Source: Dickeya dianthicola NCPPB 453 (GTDB lineage Bacteria; Pseudomonadota; Gammaproteobacteria; Enterobacterales; Enterobacteriaceae). From it: a stretch of DNA of 64,000 bases. The notes below the pieces were generated by a model that ran no database searches, was not told where the DNA came from, and saw only the letters and a list, made by a program, of their open reading frames with translations. The DNA is taken from positions 621,551-685,550 of the forward strand of contig NZ_CM001841.1 in the NCBI RefSeq assembly GCF_000365305.1, written 5' to 3'. Below are positions 41,225-52,404 of the stretch, piece after piece. Each line of letters begins with the position of its first letter. Within the stretch, counting starts at the first letter, position 1. A program made the translations under genes and the position numbers.

Positions 41225-43942
41225 ATGACAGATGTAACCCTAAAATCACTGGCCGCAGAGATCCAGACGCCGGTTGACCGCCTGATACAGCAGTTTGCTG
41301 ATGCGGGAATCACCAAGTCTGCGTCGGACTCTGTGACTCAGAATGAGAAAGAAACACTGCTGGCGCATCTGAACCGCGAACGCGGCGGCGCGCCAGGAAA
41401 ATTGACACTGCAGCGTAAAACACGTAGCACTTTAAATATCCCCAGCACCGGTGGTAAGAGTAAATCGGTGCAGATCGAAGTCCGCAAGAAGCGCACCTAT
41501 GTAAAACGCGATCCTCACGACGAGCAGCAAGCGGCGGCGGAGGAAGAGCAGACACAGCGTGAAGCGGAAGAACAGGCGCAACGCGCAGCCGAAGATCAAG
41601 CCAAACGCGAGGCCGAGGAAAAGGCCAAACGTGAGGAAGAAGAGAAGGCAAAGCGCGCTGTTGCTGAAGAGCAAGCTAAACGTGAGGCCGCTGAAAAAGC
41701 TAAGCGTGACGTAGCGGAAAAAGAGAAAGTGAGCAACCAACAAAACGATAGTATGACTAAACCAGCTCAGGCTGAGAAAGCGCGTCGCGAAGCGGAAGCG
41801 GCTGAACTCAAGCGTAAGGCGGAAGAATCGGCTCGTCGTAAGGTCGAGGAAGATGCTCGTCGTATCGCAGAAGAGGCTCGCCAGATGGCAGAAGAAAATG
41901 CCGGACGTTGGGAAAAAGAAGGCGAGAAAAGCACCGAAGACACTGATTACCACGTAACCACCTCTCATCACGCGCGTGAAGCGGAAGATGAGAATGATCG
42001 TCAGGTGGAAGGGGATCGCCGTGGTCGCGGCCGTAGCAGCAAGGTTACCAAACAGAAGAAAGGCAACCGTCTGTCCGAATCGAAAGCCGATCGCGAAGAA
42101 GCCCGTGCGGTGACTCGCGGCGGTAAGGGCAAACGTAAGCCGAGTACCCTGCAACAGGGCTTCAACAAGCCGGCGCAGGCGGTTAACCGCGATGTGGTGA
42201 TTGGCGAAACCATTTCTGTGGCCGAGCTGGCGAACAAGATGGCCGTCAAAGGTTCTCAGGTCATCAAAGCCATGATGAAACTGGGCGCGATGGCTACCAT
42301 CAACCAGGTTATCGATCAGGAAACCGCACAGCTGGTAGCGGAAGAGATGGGTCATAAGGTGATCCTGCGCCGTGAAAACGAGCTGGAAGAAGCGGTAATG
42401 AGCGACCGCGATACCGGTTTGTCCTCCGCTGAATCGCGTGCGCCGGTAGTGACTATCATGGGTCACGTTGATCACGGTAAGACTTCGCTGCTGGACTACA
42501 TCCGCTCCACCAAGGTGGCGGCTGGCGAAGCTGGTGGTATTACCCAGCATATCGGTGCCTACCACGTTGAAACTGACAACGGCATGATCACCTTCCTGGA
42601 TACGCCGGGGCACGCCGCGTTTACCGCCATGCGTGCGCGTGGCGCACAGGCTACGGATATCGTGGTGCTGGTGGTGGCCGCTGACGATGGTGTGATGCCT
42701 CAGACCATCGAAGCGGTTCAGCATGCCAAGGCCGCCAAGGTACCGGTGGTGGTTGCCGTAAACAAAATCGACAAACCGGAAGCCGATCCGGATCGCGTCA
42801 AAAACGAACTGTCTCAGTACGGCATCATGCCGGAAGAGTGGGGCGGCGAATCCCAGTTTGTGCATGTATCCGCTAAAAGCGGCGAAGGCATTGATGAACT
42901 GCTGGAAGCCATTTTGCTGCAGGCCGAAGTTCTGGAGCTGAAAGCTATTCGCAGCGGCATGGCCAGCGGCGTGGTGATCGAGTCCTTCCTGGATAAAGGC
43001 CGAGGCCCGGTTGCGAGCGTACTGGTGCGCGAAGGTACGCTGAATAAGGGCGACATCGTACTGTGCGGTTTCGAATACGGTCGCGTGCGTGCCATGCGTG
43101 ACGAACTGGGTCGTGAAATTACTGAAGCGGGTCCGTCCATTCCGGTGGAAATCCTGGGTCTGTCCGGTGTTCCGGCGGCCGGTGACGAAGCGACAGTGGT
43201 GCGTGACGAGAAGAAAGCTCGTGAAGTCGCGCTTTACCGTCAGGGTAAATTCCGCGAAGTGAAACTGGCGCGCCAGCAGAAGTCCAAGCTGGAAAACATG
43301 TTCGCCAACATGACCGAGGGCGAAGTTTCCGAGCTGAACATTGTGATGAAAGCCGATGTTCAGGGGTCTGTGGAAGCGATTTCCGATTCGTTGCAGAAAC
43401 TGTCTACCGACGAAGTCAAAGTCAAGATCGTGGGTTCCGGCGTGGGTGGGATCACCGAGACCGATGCTACGTTGGCCGCGGCATCCAACGCGATCATCCT
43501 TGGCTTTAATGTGCGTGCGGATGCCTCTGCCCGTCGTATCGTCGAGGCGGAAGGCCTGGATCTGCGTTACTACTCCGTCATCTATGACCTGATCGACGAA
43601 GTGAAGCAGGCGATGAGCGGTATGCTGGCGCCGGAATACAAGCAGGAAATTATCGGCCTGGCGGAAGTGCGCGATGTGTTCAAGTCACCGAAGTTTGGCG
43701 CGATTGCCGGCTGTATGGTGACCGAAGGGGTGGTGAAACGTCACAACCCAATCCGTGTGCTGCGTGACAACGTGGTTATCTTTGAAGGCGAGCTGGAATC
43801 TCTGCGCCGCTTCAAAGACGACGTCAACGAAGTCCGTAACGGTATGGAATGTGGTATCGGCGTGAAGAACTATAACGACGTTCGCACCGGTGACGTGATC
43901 GAAGTGTTTGAAACGATTGAGATCAAACGCACCATCGACTGA
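41225..43942 (+). CDS. infB: Translation initiation factor IF-2
   Basis: 905 residues (E. coli 890). GTPase that brings fMet-tRNA to the 30S subunit. The N-terminal domain is followed by a long highly charged Ala/Glu/Lys/Arg helix (about 100-230). G-domain motifs: [35 protein letters not shown]-terminal domains bind fMet-tRNA. In-frame GTG at 41729 (VSNQQND) and ATG at 41753 correspond to the internal starts that make IF2-beta and IF2-gamma in E. coli, so three isoforms are likely. Confidence 0.98.
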   Translation: MTDVTLKSLAAEIQTPVDRLIQQFADAGITKSASDSVTQNEKETLLAHLNRERGGAPGKLTLQRKTRSTLNIPSTGGKSKSVQIEVRKKRTYVKRDPHDEQQAAAEEEQTQREAEEQAQRAAEDQAKREAEEKAKREEEEKAKRAVAEEQAKREAAEKAKRDVAEKEKVSNQQNDSMTKPAQAEKARREAEAAELKRKAEESARRKVEEDARRIAEEARQMAEENAGRWEKEGEKSTEDTDYHVTTSHHAREAEDENDRQVEGDRRGRGRSSKVTKQKKGNRLSESKADREEARAVTRGGKGKRKPSTLQQGFNKPAQAVNRDVVIGETISVAELANKMAVKGSQVIKAMMKLGAMATINQVIDQETAQLVAEEMGHKVILRRENELEEAVMSDRDTGLSSAESRAPVVTIMGHVDHGKTSLLDYIRSTKVAAGEAGGITQHIGAYHVETDNGMITFLDTPGHAAFTAMRARGAQATDIVVLVVAADDGVMPQTIEAVQHAKAAKVPVVVAVNKIDKPEADPDRVKNELSQYGIMPEEWGGESQFVHVSAKSGEGIDELLEAILLQAEVLELKAIRSGMASGVVIESFLDKGRGPVASVLVREGTLNKGDIVLCGFEYGRVRAMRDELGREITEAGPSIPVEILGLSGVPAAGDEATVVRDEKKAREVALYRQGKFREVKLARQQKSKLENMFANMTEGEVSELNIVMKADVQGSVEAISDSLQKLSTDEVKVKIVGSGVGGITETDATLAAASNAIILGFNVRADASARRIVEAEGLDLRYYSVIYDLIDEVKQAMSGMLAPEYKQEIIGLAEVRDVFKSPKFGAIAGCMVTEGVVKRHNPIRVLRDNVVIFEGELESLRRFKDDVNEVRNGMECGIGVKNYNDVRTGDVIEVFETIEIKRTID

Positions 43943-43974
43943 TACGTGCAGTAACGTACCTGATGTTTTCATGC

Positions 43975-44002
43975 TGGGGGGCCGAGTGCCCCCCGATTTT
44001 TC
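43975..44002 (+). terminator. Hairpin with T run between infB and rbfA
   Basis: GGGGGGC (43976-43982) pairs with GCCCCCC (43988-43994), followed by GATTTTTC. It lies between genes of one operon, so it would be a partial terminator or processing signal. Confidence 0.6.
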
Positions 44003-44016
44003 TTTGAGGATTCATC

Positions 44017-44418
44017 ATGGCAAAAGAATTCAGCCGCACGCAGCGTGTGGCGCAGGAAATGCAAAAAGAAATCGCCATTATCATTCAGCGTGAAGTGAAA
44101 GATCCACGTGTGGGCATGGCGACGGTATCCGGCGTGGAAGTGTCGCGCGATTTGGCTTACGCCAAAGTGTTTGTGACTTTTCTAAATGACAACGAGCCGG
44201 AGCAGGTCAACGCCGGGGTGAAGGCGTTGCAGGATGCGTCCGGTTTTATCCGTATGTTGTTGGGCAAGGCCATGCGTCTGCGTGTAGTGCCGGAACTGAC
44301 TTTCTCCTATGACAGTTCTCTGGTGGAAGGGATGCGGATGTCCAACCTGGTGACCAACGTGGTCAAACGTGATGCGGAACGTCATACGCCTGCCGCAGAT
44401 GATGAGCAGGAGGGGTAA
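44017..44418 (+). CDS. rbfA: Ribosome-binding factor A
   Basis: 133 residues, as in E. coli. KH-like cold-adaptation and 30S maturation factor acting at the 5' end of 16S rRNA. Family sequence: [40 protein letters not shown] and [24 protein letters not shown] precedes the ATG. Its stop overlaps the ATG of truB. Confidence 0.97.
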   Translation: MAKEFSRTQRVAQEMQKEIAIIIQREVKDPRVGMATVSGVEVSRDLAYAKVFVTFLNDNEPEQVNAGVKALQDASGFIRMLLGKAMRLRVVPELTFSYDSSLVEGMRMSNLVTNVVKRDAERHTPAADDEQEG

Positions 44419-45374
44419 TGTCGCGTCCTCGTCGCCGCGGCCGGGATATCCACGGCGTTTTGCTGCTGGATAAACCGCAAGGAGCATCGTCCAACGATGT
44501 GCTGCAGAAGGTAAAACGCCTCTTTAATGCCAACAAAGCCGGACATACCGGCGCGCTGGATCCGTTAGCGACCGGCATGTTGCCAGTTTGTCTGGGTGAA
44601 GCGACCAAATTTTCCCAATATCTGTTGGATGCAGATAAACGCTACCGGGTGATTGCTCGCCTGGGGCAGCGCACTGATACCTCGGATGCCGATGGTAATG
44701 TGATTCAGGAACGCCTGATAACCTTTACCCGTGACCTGCTGATGCAGGCGCTGGACGATTTCCGCGGCGATACCAAGCAGGTGCCGTCAATGTACTCCGC
44801 GCTGAAATATCAGGGCCGCCCGCTGTACGAATATGCGCGTCAGGGGTTGGTCGTACCGCGTGAAGCGCGTGATATCACGGTGTATGAGTTACAGTTTATC
44901 CGTTGGGAAGGGGATGAGCTGGAACTGGAAATCCATTGTTCCAAGGGAACTTACATCCGCACCATTATTGATGATCTGGGCGAGAAGCTGGGGTGTGGCG
45001 CTCATGTGATTTATCTGCGCCGGTTGCAGGTGGCGACTTATCCTACCGAGCGGATGGTGACTCTGGAACAGTTGCAGGCGTTGCGTGAGCAGGCGGAAGC
45101 GCAGGAACAGCCGATCGGCGAATTGCTGGATGTGCTGTTGCTGCCGATGGATACTGCCGTGCAGGCGTTTGCGGAAGTTAATCTGTCGCCGGTGGTGGCG
45201 GGTTATCTCAAGCTAGGACAGGCGGTGCGTGCTGCTGCTACGCCGGCCGACGGTATGGTGCGCATCACCGAGGGTGATGAACGCCGGTTTATCGGTATGG
45301 GGGAAATTGATGACGAAGGTCGGGTCGCGCCGCGTCGTCTGGTAGTGGAAAACCCTGTGCCGGCGGATGCCTGA
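44418..45374 (+). CDS. truB: tRNA pseudouridine-55 synthase
   Basis: 318 residues (E. coli 314). It forms pseudouridine at position 55 in the T-loop of tRNAs. The catalytic Asp lies in [18 protein letters not shown] (about residues 43-60). Other TruB motifs: [38 protein letters not shown] and [19 protein letters not shown]-type C-terminal domain covers about 250-318. Start ATG overlaps the rbfA stop. Confidence 0.97.
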   Translation: MSRPRRRGRDIHGVLLLDKPQGASSNDVLQKVKRLFNANKAGHTGALDPLATGMLPVCLGEATKFSQYLLDADKRYRVIARLGQRTDTSDADGNVIQERLITFTRDLLMQALDDFRGDTKQVPSMYSALKYQGRPLYEYARQGLVVPREARDITVYELQFIRWEGDELELEIHCSKGTYIRTIIDDLGEKLGCGAHVIYLRRLQVATYPTERMVTLEQLQALREQAEAQEQPIGELLDVLLLPMDTAVQAFAEVNLSPVVAGYLKLGQAVRAAATPADGMVRITEGDERRFIGMGEIDDEGRVAPRRLVVENPVPADA

Positions 45375-45479
45375 GCGCCTTGCGATTACATGGCGCTGAG
45401 AGTAAAATGGCGCGGCTTAAATCTTGGGCGGCTGAATTAGAGATCGGCGCCTGTTCTATCTATAATATTTTTGGAGTAA

Positions 45480-45752
<273 letters not shown>

Positions 45753-45769
45753 TTCGACGAGTTTCAGGA

Positions 45770-45799
45770 GAAAGGGGCCTCTTTGGGCCCCTTTCTTCT
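45770..45799 (+). terminator. Terminator after rpsO
   Basis: GAAAGGGGCC (45770-45779) pairs with GGCCCCTTTC (45786-45795), then TT. It is the counterpart of the E. coli rpsO t1 terminator, which is partial and lets transcription pass into pnp. Confidence 0.88.
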
Positions 45800-45866
45800 A
45801 GGAAGTGCCAGCAAAACAGAGTAATGTATTGCTGTTGTAAGTATGATCCGTTATTACAGCGATTCG

Positions 45867-45922
45867 CGCGGCTAATGAGAGGTTTTATCTGTGGCGTCAG
45901 ATGAAGCCTCTCATTAGTCGCG
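45867..45922 (+). promoter_or_regulatory. pnp leader RNase III hairpin
   Basis: CGCGGCTAATGAGAGG (45867-45882) pairs with CCTCTCATTAGTCGCG (45907-45922) with one G-U pair, giving a 16-bp stem about 80 bases before the pnp start. In E. coli a stem at this place is cut by RNase III, after which PNPase degrades its own leader and triggers decay of its mRNA, so autoregulation is expected here. Confidence 0.85.
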
Positions 45923-46002
45923 AGGATGTAATGAGCGGATCGGGTATTAACTGGTGCGTCATATCAGGGATATGGTGCGCGCTTCTGGTAAAGGATAGTA
46001 TT

Positions 46003-48123
46003 TTGCTTAATCCGATCGTTCGTAAATTCCAGTACGGTCAGCATACCGTGACACTGGAAACCGGCATGATGGCTCGTCAGGCTACTGCTGCTGTGATGGC
46101 TAGCATTGATGATACTGCGGTATTTGTGACCGTAGTGGGTGCCAAACACGCCAAGCCGGGTCAGGGCTTTTTCCCGCTGACCGTTAACTATCAGGAGCGT
46201 ACCTACGCTGCTGGCCGTATCCCAGGCGGTTTTTTTCGTCGTGAAGGCCGTCCGAGCGAAGGTGAAACGCTGATCTCCCGTCTGATCGACCGTCCGATTC
46301 GTCCGCTGTTCCCAGATGGTTTTGTTAATGAAGTGCAGGTTATCGCCACTGTGGTTTCCGTTAATCCGCAGGTTAGCCCGGATATCGTTGCCATGATCGG
46401 TGCTTCTGCTGCGCTGAGTCTGTCCGGCATTCCGTTCAACGGCCCGATTGGCGTGGCTCGCGTTGGTTACATCAACGACCAGTATGTGCTGAACCCGACT
46501 ACCGAAGAGCTGAAAACCAGCCGTCTGGATCTGGTCGTCGCCGGTACGGAAGGCGCGGTGCTGATGGTGGAATCCGAAGCGGACCTGCTGAGCGAAGACC
46601 AGATGCTGGGCGCGGTAGTGTTCGGTCACGACCAGCAGCAGATTGTTATCGAAAACATCAAGTCGCTGACGGCGGAAGCCGGCAAGCCGAAATGGAACTG
46701 GCAGGCGCCGGAAGTTAATGTCGAACTGCATAACCGTGTGCAGGCGCTGTCTGAAGCCCGTCTGGGCGATGCCTACCGCATCACTGAAAAACAGGAGCGC
46801 TACGCTCAGGTTGATGCCATCAAATCCGACGTGGTTGCGGCTCTGCTGGCGGAAGATGACACGCTGGACGAGAGCGAACTGCGCGATATTCTCGGCAGCA
46901 TCGAGAAAAACGTGGTGCGTAGCCGTGTATTGAACGGCGAGCCGCGTATCGACGGCCGTGAAAAAGATATGATCCGTGGTCTGGACGTTCGTACCGGCGT
47001 ACTGCCGCGTACTCACGGTTCCGCACTGTTCACCCGTGGCGAGACTCAGGCGCTGGTTACCGCGACGCTGGGTACTGAACGTGATGCGCAGATTATTGAT
47101 GAACTGACCGGCGACCGTACCGATCGTTTCCTGCTGCACTACAACTTCCCTCCGTACTCCGTGGGTGAAACGGGTATGGTCGGGTCGCCGAAGCGCCGCG
47201 AAATCGGTCATGGCCGTCTGGCTAAACGTGGCGTGTTGGCTGTGATGCCGAAACCGGAAGCCTTCCCGTACACTGTGCGTGTGGTATCCGAAATCACTGA
47301 GTCCAATGGTTCTTCTTCTATGGCGTCCGTGTGCGGTGCGTCGCTGGCGCTGATGGATGCCGGCGTGCCGATCAAAGCTGCCGTTGCCGGTATCGCAATG
47401 GGCCTGGTAAAAGAAGGCGATAATTATGTTGTTCTGTCGGACATCCTGGGTGACGAAGACCACCTGGGCGACATGGATTTCAAAGTGGCCGGTAGCCGTG
47501 AAGGCGTGACCGCGTTGCAGATGGACATCAAAATCGAAGGCATTACCCGCGAAATCATGCAGGTAGCGCTGAATCAGGCCAAGGGTGCGCGTCTGCACAT
47601 TCTGGGCGTGATGGAACAAGCGATTAGTACGCCGCGTGGCGATATTTCCGAATTCGCGCCGCGTATTCACACCATCAAGATCAGCACCGACAAGATCAAA
47701 GATGTGATTGGTAAAGGTGGTTCGGTGATCCGTGCGCTGACCGAAGAAACTGGCACCACCATCGAGATTGAAGACGACGGTACGGTGAAAATTGCATCGA
47801 CCGACGGCGAAAAAGCGAAACATGCCATTCGTCGTATCGAAGAGATCACGGCTGAGATCGAAGTGGGCCGTATCTATCAGGGTAAAGTGACCCGCATCGT
47901 TGACTTTGGCGCTTTTGTGGCCATCGGCGGCGGTAAAGAAGGTCTGGTTCATATTTCTCAGATCGCCGACAAGCGTGTTGAGAAAGTGACCGATTATCTG
48001 CAGATGGGCCAGGAAGTACCGGTCAAGGTACTGGAAGTGGACCGTCAGGGTCGTGTCCGTTTGAGCATAAAAGAAGCAACTGCTCAATCTCAGGAAACTG
48101 TTCCGGTTTCCGAGGAAGAATAA
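46003..48123 (+). CDS. pnp: Polynucleotide phosphorylase
   Basis: 706 residues (E. coli 711). A 3'-to-5' phosphorolytic exoribonuclease of the degradosome. The start is the TTG at 46003 (as in E. coli), giving [20 protein letters not shown] after AAAGGATAG; the open frame upstream to 45901 crosses the regulatory hairpin and is not coding. RNase PH domain 1 is about 1-215, PH domain 2 about 310-530 ([38 protein letters not shown]), KH about 550-610 ([18 protein letters not shown]) and S1 about 620-690 ([19 protein letters not shown]). Confidence 0.98.
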   Translation: MLNPIVRKFQYGQHTVTLETGMMARQATAAVMASIDDTAVFVTVVGAKHAKPGQGFFPLTVNYQERTYAAGRIPGGFFRREGRPSEGETLISRLIDRPIRPLFPDGFVNEVQVIATVVSVNPQVSPDIVAMIGASAALSLSGIPFNGPIGVARVGYINDQYVLNPTTEELKTSRLDLVVAGTEGAVLMVESEADLLSEDQMLGAVVFGHDQQQIVIENIKSLTAEAGKPKWNWQAPEVNVELHNRVQALSEARLGDAYRITEKQERYAQVDAIKSDVVAALLAEDDTLDESELRDILGSIEKNVVRSRVLNGEPRIDGREKDMIRGLDVRTGVLPRTHGSALFTRGETQALVTATLGTERDAQIIDELTGDRTDRFLLHYNFPPYSVGETGMVGSPKRREIGHGRLAKRGVLAVMPKPEAFPYTVRVVSEITESNGSSSMASVCGASLALMDAGVPIKAAVAGIAMGLVKEGDNYVVLSDILGDEDHLGDMDFKVAGSREGVTALQMDIKIEGITREIMQVALNQAKGARLHILGVMEQAISTPRGDISEFAPRIHTIKISTDKIKDVIGKGGSVIRALTEETGTTIEIEDDGTVKIASTDGEKAKHAIRRIEEITAEIEVGRIYQGKVTRIVDFGAFVAIGGGKEGLVHISQIADKRVEKVTDYLQMGQEVPVKVLEVDRQGRVRLSIKEATAQSQETVPVSEEE

Positions 48124-48250
48124 TAGCGGATAATCGATTGGCAGCTCCTTACGGTGTGAAGGAGCTGCGTGTATTATAGGGAACGGATATCCTTATGCTG
48201 AGCAGTCGGGGACAGGATGTTCATCCAATGTTTGTCTTCGGGAGTGGGAA

Positions 48251-49135
48251 ATGAAGCCTTTCTTGCGCTGGTGTTATGTTGCGACAGCAATTATGCTGGC
48301 AGGATGCAGCAACACGGATTGGCGCAAAGATGCATTGCTGGCGGTACCGTTGCAGCCGACGTTGCAACAGGAAGTCATTCTGGCGCGCATGGAACAAATC
48401 CTGGCGAGCCGGGCAATTACACCCGATGAGCGAGCACAGCTGTTATATGAGCGCGGAGTGCTGTATGATAGCCTCGGGTTACGGGCGTTGGCGCGAAATG
48501 ATTTTTCACAAGCGCTCTCTATCCGTCCCGATATGCCGGAAGTTTTTAACTATCTCGGTATTTACTTGACGCAGGCAGGCAATTTTGATGCTGCCTATGA
48601 AGCGTTTGATTCTGTATTAGAGCTTGATCCAACTTACAATTATGCGCGTTTGAATCGGGGCATCGCTTTGTACTACGGCGGTCGCTACCTGTTGGCGCAG
48701 GATGATCTGCTAGCGTTTTATCGCGACGATCCTAATGATCCTTTCCGTTCCCTGTGGCTTTATCTGGTGGAGAGAGAAATCAATCCCGAGAAGGCCAAAT
48801 CAGCGTTGAAAGAACGCTACGAAGGGGCAAAGAAAGGTGTGTGGGGATGGACGATTGTCGAATTCTACCTGGGCGACATCAACGAAAAAACGTTGATGCA
48901 GCGTATACAGGAAGAAGCTAAGGATAACACTTCGCTCGCCGAGCATCTCAGTGAAACTGACTTCTATTTAGGTAAGCACTACCTAAGTCTGGGGGACAAG
49001 AACACCGCTGAGGCGTTGTTCAAGCTGACGGTTGCTAACAATGTTCACAATTTTGTTGAGCACCGCTATGCGTTGTTGGAATTGGCGCAGTTAGGCCAAG
49101 AGCAAGACGACCTATCAGGATCGGACCAGCAATAG
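48251..49135 (+). CDS. nlpI: Outer-membrane lipoprotein NlpI
   Basis: 294 residues, as in E. coli. A TPR-repeat lipoprotein that acts as adaptor for murein hydrolase regulation (MepS degradation by Prc in E. coli). The signal peptide ends in lipobox LAGC (Cys about 19). TPR helices occupy about 60-200 ([60 protein letters not shown]). The pnp-nlpI gap contains a hairpin GCAGCTCCTT/AAGGAGCTGC (48141-48168) without T run. Confidence 0.97.
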   Translation: MKPFLRWCYVATAIMLAGCSNTDWRKDALLAVPLQPTLQQEVILARMEQILASRAITPDERAQLLYERGVLYDSLGLRALARNDFSQALSIRPDMPEVFNYLGIYLTQAGNFDAAYEAFDSVLELDPTYNYARLNRGIALYYGGRYLLAQDDLLAFYRDDPNDPFRSLWLYLVEREINPEKAKSALKERYEGAKKGVWGWTIVEFYLGDINEKTLMQRIQEEAKDNTSLAEHLSETDFYLGKHYLSLGDKNTAEALFKLTVANNVHNFVEHRYALLELAQLGQEQDDLSGSDQQ

Positions 49136-49243
49136 CTGACGAACACCTTTAAGCCTGAAATCATGATGATTTCTTCATCGCTTTAATAAGCGAGGCTTTT
49201 TTGTTCGCTTTTTAATCCAATTTGAGCCGGTTCACACTTTTCA

Positions 49244-49303
49244 ATGAAAATGATTGAGTATTTTCTCGACAAGTTATGTAGACTGGCCGCCATTTTGAAG
49301 TGA
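49244..49303 (+). CDS. yrbN: YrbN-like leader peptide upstream of deaD
   Basis: A 19-codon frame, MKMIEYFLDKLCRLAAILK, ending 12 bases before the deaD start. E. coli has a 26-residue peptide, YrbN, at this exact position; both begin MKM and share the block LCRLAAIL, which is unlikely by chance in such a short frame. The C-terminal part of the E. coli peptide is missing here. There is no strong ribosome-binding sequence (only GAGCC about 16 bases upstream and an A/T-rich lead-in). Function unknown; translation could couple to deaD. Confidence 0.7.
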   Translation: MKMIEYFLDKLCRLAAILK

Positions 49304-49315
49304 GGCAAAGTTTAC

Positions 49316-51202
49316 ATGGCAGAGTTTGAAACCTCTTTTGCTAGTTTGGGGCTGTCCGCTCCGATTCTGAGTGCATTGTCTGAGCTGGGGTACGAAAAGC
49401 CGTCCCCGATTCAGGCGGAATGTATTCCCCATCTGCTCAACGGGCGCGACGTACTGGGTATGGCGCAGACCGGGAGCGGTAAAACCGCGGCATTTTCGCT
49501 GCCGCTGCTGAACAATATCAAGGCTGAACTGAAAGCGCCGCAATTGTTGGTGCTGGCACCGACCCGTGAGTTGGCGGTGCAGGTTGCAGAAGCCTGTAAC
49601 GAGTTTTCCAAACATATGCAGGGCGTCAACGTGGTGGCGCTGTATGGCGGCCAGCGTTATGACGTACAACTGCGCGCGCTGCGCCAGGGGCCGCAAATCG
49701 TGGTCGGGACCCCAGGACGCCTGCTGGACCACCTGAAACGCGGTACGCTGGATCTGTCCAATCTGAGCGGTCTGGTGCTGGACGAAGCTGACGAAATGCT
49801 GCGCATGGGCTTCATCGAAGATGTGGAAAACATCATGGCGCAGATCCCGGCTGAACATCAGACGGCGCTGTTCTCTGCCACCATGCCGGAAGCGATTCGT
49901 CGTATCACCCGTCGTTTCATGAAAGATCCGCAGGAAGTCCGCATTCAGTCCAGCGTGACGACTCGTCCGGATATCAGCCAGAGCTACTGGACGGTATACG
50001 GCATGCGTAAGAATGAAGCGTTGATCCGTTTCCTGGAAGCCGAAGATTTTGATGCTGCGATCATTTTCGTGCGCACCAAGAACGCCACGCTGGAAGTGGC
50101 CGAAGCGTTGGAGCGCAGCGGTTACAACAGCGCCGCGCTGAACGGCGACATGAATCAGGCGCTGCGTGAACAAACGCTGGAGCGTCTGAAAGACGGTCGT
50201 CTGGATATCCTGATCGCGACCGACGTTGCCGCGCGTGGCCTGGATGTTGAACGTATCAGCCTGGTGGTGAACTACGACATTCCGATGGATTCCGAATCCT
50301 ACGTACACCGTATTGGTCGTACCGGCCGTGCTGGTCGTGCCGGACGCGCGTTGCTGTTCGTGGAAAACCGCGAGCGTCGCCTGCTGCGCAATATCGAGCG
50401 CACCATGAAGCTGACGATTCCGGAAGTGGATCTGCCGAACGCTGAACTGCTTGGACAGCGCCGTCTGGCGCAGTTTGCCGCCAAAGTACAGCAACAGCTG
50501 GAAAGCAGCGATCTGGATATGTACCGCGCGCTGCTCGGCAAGCTGCGGCCGCAGGAAGAGCTGGACATCGAAACGCTGGCCGCCGCGCTGCTGAAGATGG
50601 CACAGGGCGAGCGTCCGCTGGTTCTACCGCCGGAGTCGGCGGCTGAGCGTCGTCCGCGTCGTGAATTCCGCGAACGCGACGAGCGCTTCGAACGTCGTGG
50701 CGACCGAAATGAACGTGCTCCGCGCAGCAGCGATGAGCGTCCGGCTCGTCGTGAGCGTCGTGACGTTGGCGAAATGGATCTGTATCGGATCGAAGTGGGT
50801 CGTGACGATGGCGTGGAAGTGCGTCATATCGTGGGCGCGATTGCTAACGAAGGCGACATCAGCAGCCGTTACATCGGCAACATCAAGCTGTTTGCCTCAC
50901 ATTCCACCATTGAGCTGCCGAAAGGCATGCCGGGCGATCTGCTGTCACACTTCACCCGCACGCGTATTCTGAACAAACCGATGAATATGCAACTGATGGG
51001 TGACGCGCAACCGCATGAACGCCGTGAGCGTCGTGAAGGTGGTGAGCGTGGCGAACGCAGTGGTGCCCGTGGGTTCGGCGAACGTGCCGGTACCGGTAGT
51101 GGCCGCGGCCGCCCGTTCAATGGTGAACGTCGTGAAGGCGGCGAGCGTCGTGGCAGCCGTGACGGTCAGCGTGCGCCGCGCCGTGTCAGTAATAATGCCT
51201 GA
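49316..51202 (+). CDS. deaD: Cold-shock DEAD-box RNA helicase DeaD (CsdA)
   Basis: 628 residues (E. coli 629). It unwinds RNA in cold-adapted ribosome assembly and mRNA decay. Q-motif near residue 28, Walker [13 protein letters not shown] motif [12 protein letters not shown] motif FSATMPEA and motif [13 protein letters not shown] are all present. An RNA-binding domain follows (about 480-560, [20 protein letters not shown]) and the C-terminal tail is an Arg/Gly/Glu-rich low-complexity region with repeated GERRE-type units. Followed by a strong terminator. Confidence 0.98.
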   Translation: MAEFETSFASLGLSAPILSALSELGYEKPSPIQAECIPHLLNGRDVLGMAQTGSGKTAAFSLPLLNNIKAELKAPQLLVLAPTRELAVQVAEACNEFSKHMQGVNVVALYGGQRYDVQLRALRQGPQIVVGTPGRLLDHLKRGTLDLSNLSGLVLDEADEMLRMGFIEDVENIMAQIPAEHQTALFSATMPEAIRRITRRFMKDPQEVRIQSSVTTRPDISQSYWTVYGMRKNEALIRFLEAEDFDAAIIFVRTKNATLEVAEALERSGYNSAALNGDMNQALREQTLERLKDGRLDILIATDVAARGLDVERISLVVNYDIPMDSESYVHRIGRTGRAGRAGRALLFVENRERRLLRNIERTMKLTIPEVDLPNAELLGQRRLAQFAAKVQQQLESSDLDMYRALLGKLRPQEELDIETLAAALLKMAQGERPLVLPPESAAERRPRREFRERDERFERRGDRNERAPRSSDERPARRERRDVGEMDLYRIEVGRDDGVEVRHIVGAIANEGDISSRYIGNIKLFASHSTIELPKGMPGDLLSHFTRTRILNKPMNMQLMGDAQPHERRERREGGERGERSGARGFGERAGTGSGRGRPFNGERREGGERRGSRDGQRAPRRVSNNA

Positions 51203-51224
51203 TAACGTCTGACGTTGATGTGAA

Positions 51225-51250
51225 AAACCAGCCTTCGGGCTGGTTTTTTT
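51225..51250 (+). terminator. Terminator after deaD
   Basis: AAACCAGCC, TTC loop, GGGCTGGTT and a run of T (TTTTTTT), 22 bases after the stop; it also lies beyond the 3' end of convergent yhbW. Confidence 0.92.
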
Positions 51251-51267
51251 ATGCCATCGTTTCTACG

Positions 51268-52287
51268 TTACTGAATACGCGCTTCCCGCACGATTTCCGG
51301 TTGCAGTTGCGCCACCAGTTCGAACGAACGCAGCCGCGCCTGATGGTCGAATATCTGTCCGTTGATCATCAGCTCATCCGCCTGGGTTTCCCGCAACAGG
51401 GTTTGCAGGCCATGACGCACGTTGGCCGCATCGCCCACCACTGCCAGCCGTAAGGTCTGTTCTACTGCAAACTGTTCCGCGGCGGACCAGTACGTCTCCA
51501 TCGATTCCACCGGCGCCGGCAGCGGCCCCGGCGTGCCGCGTCGAAGGTTGATAAACTGCTGCTGCAACGAGGTGAGCAGAAAACGGGCGTCCCGATCGCT
51601 GTCGGCGGCGACCACGTTGACGCACACCATCGTATACGGTTTCTCAAGCTGGGCGGATGGCTGGAAATTGTCGCGATAAAGCTGCAATGCCTGCAACAAC
51701 ATATCCGGCGCGAAATGGGCGGCGAAGGCAAACGGCAGCCCCATCGAGGCAGCCAACTGGGCGCTGTACAGGCTGGAGCCCAGCAGCCAGATCGGAACGT
51801 TCAGCCCCTGTCCCGGCACTGCCTGCACGGCTTGTCCTGGCTGAGCTGGGGCGAAGTAGCGTTGAAGTTCCTGCACGTCATGGGGAAAGTCGTCAATATC
51901 GGCATTCAGATGGCGGCGTAACGCCTGCATGGTGTGCGGGTCGGTGCCGGGTGCGCGTCCCAGGCCCAGCTCGATACGGCCGGGATAGAGCGATTCTAGC
52001 GTGCCGAACTGTTCGGCAATCACCAGCGGAGCATGGTTTGGCAGCATCACGCCGCCGGAGCCGAGTTTGATGCGCTGCGTACCGCCGGCAATGTAACCGA
52101 TCAGCACCGACGTGGCCGCGCTGGCGATACCGGTCATATTGTGATGTTCCGCTAGCCAGTAGCGTCGATACCCCCATTTTTCCGCGTGCTGCGCCAGATC
52201 CAGAGAATGGTGGAACGCATCGCGAGCCGTGTTGCCTTGTGGGATAGGGGCCAGATCGAGCAGCGAGAAAGGAACGGTAGCGGTCAT
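51268..52287 (-). CDS. yhbW: Luciferase-like monooxygenase YhbW
   Basis: 339 residues (E. coli YhbW about 335). A flavin-dependent, bacterial luciferase-like TIM-barrel protein; substrate unknown. Features: [60 protein letters not shown] and [15 protein letters not shown], the typical opening half of this family, and [20 protein letters not shown]. It lies between deaD and the ubi genes, as in E. coli. Confidence 0.93.
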   Translation of the reverse strand: MTATVPFSLLDLAPIPQGNTARDAFHHSLDLAQHAEKWGYRRYWLAEHHNMTGIASAATSVLIGYIAGGTQRIKLGSGGVMLPNHAPLVIAEQFGTLESLYPGRIELGLGRAPGTDPHTMQALRRHLNADIDDFPHDVQELQRYFAPAQPGQAVQAVPGQGLNVPIWLLGSSLYSAQLAASMGLPFAFAAHFAPDMLLQALQLYRDNFQPSAQLEKPYTMVCVNVVAADSDRDARFLLTSLQQQFINLRRGTPGPLPAPVESMETYWSAAEQFAVEQTLRLAVVGDAANVRHGLQTLLRETQADELMINGQIFDHQARLRSFELVAQLQPEIVREARIQ

Positions 52288-52404
52288 AAGCGTGACTCAT
52301 CGGGTTGAGGGGCTGACGGCGTCAGCCCGAATAAACACGCATGAAATGTTACGCTATCTTAACAATAGGCAACGGACGATGCGTGCGCATCGCCTCCAAC
52401 TGGC

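Noticed and set aside
41432-42865. A 477-codon antisense frame over infB
   Set aside because: It is the shadow of the charged Glu/Lys/Arg linker and G domain of IF2, with a low-complexity Phe/Leu-rich product and no ribosome-binding signal.
45901-46002. N-terminal extension of PNPase from an ATG at 45901
   Set aside because: The added 34 residues overlap the RNase III hairpin and have no similarity to PNPase, which starts at the conserved TTG at 46003.
45964-48087. A 707-codon open frame antisense to nearly all of pnp
   Set aside because: It mirrors pnp in the opposite strand. Long antisense frames arise in highly expressed genes that avoid the codons whose complements are stops; its product is His/Thr/Phe-rich with no domain, and pnp is certain.
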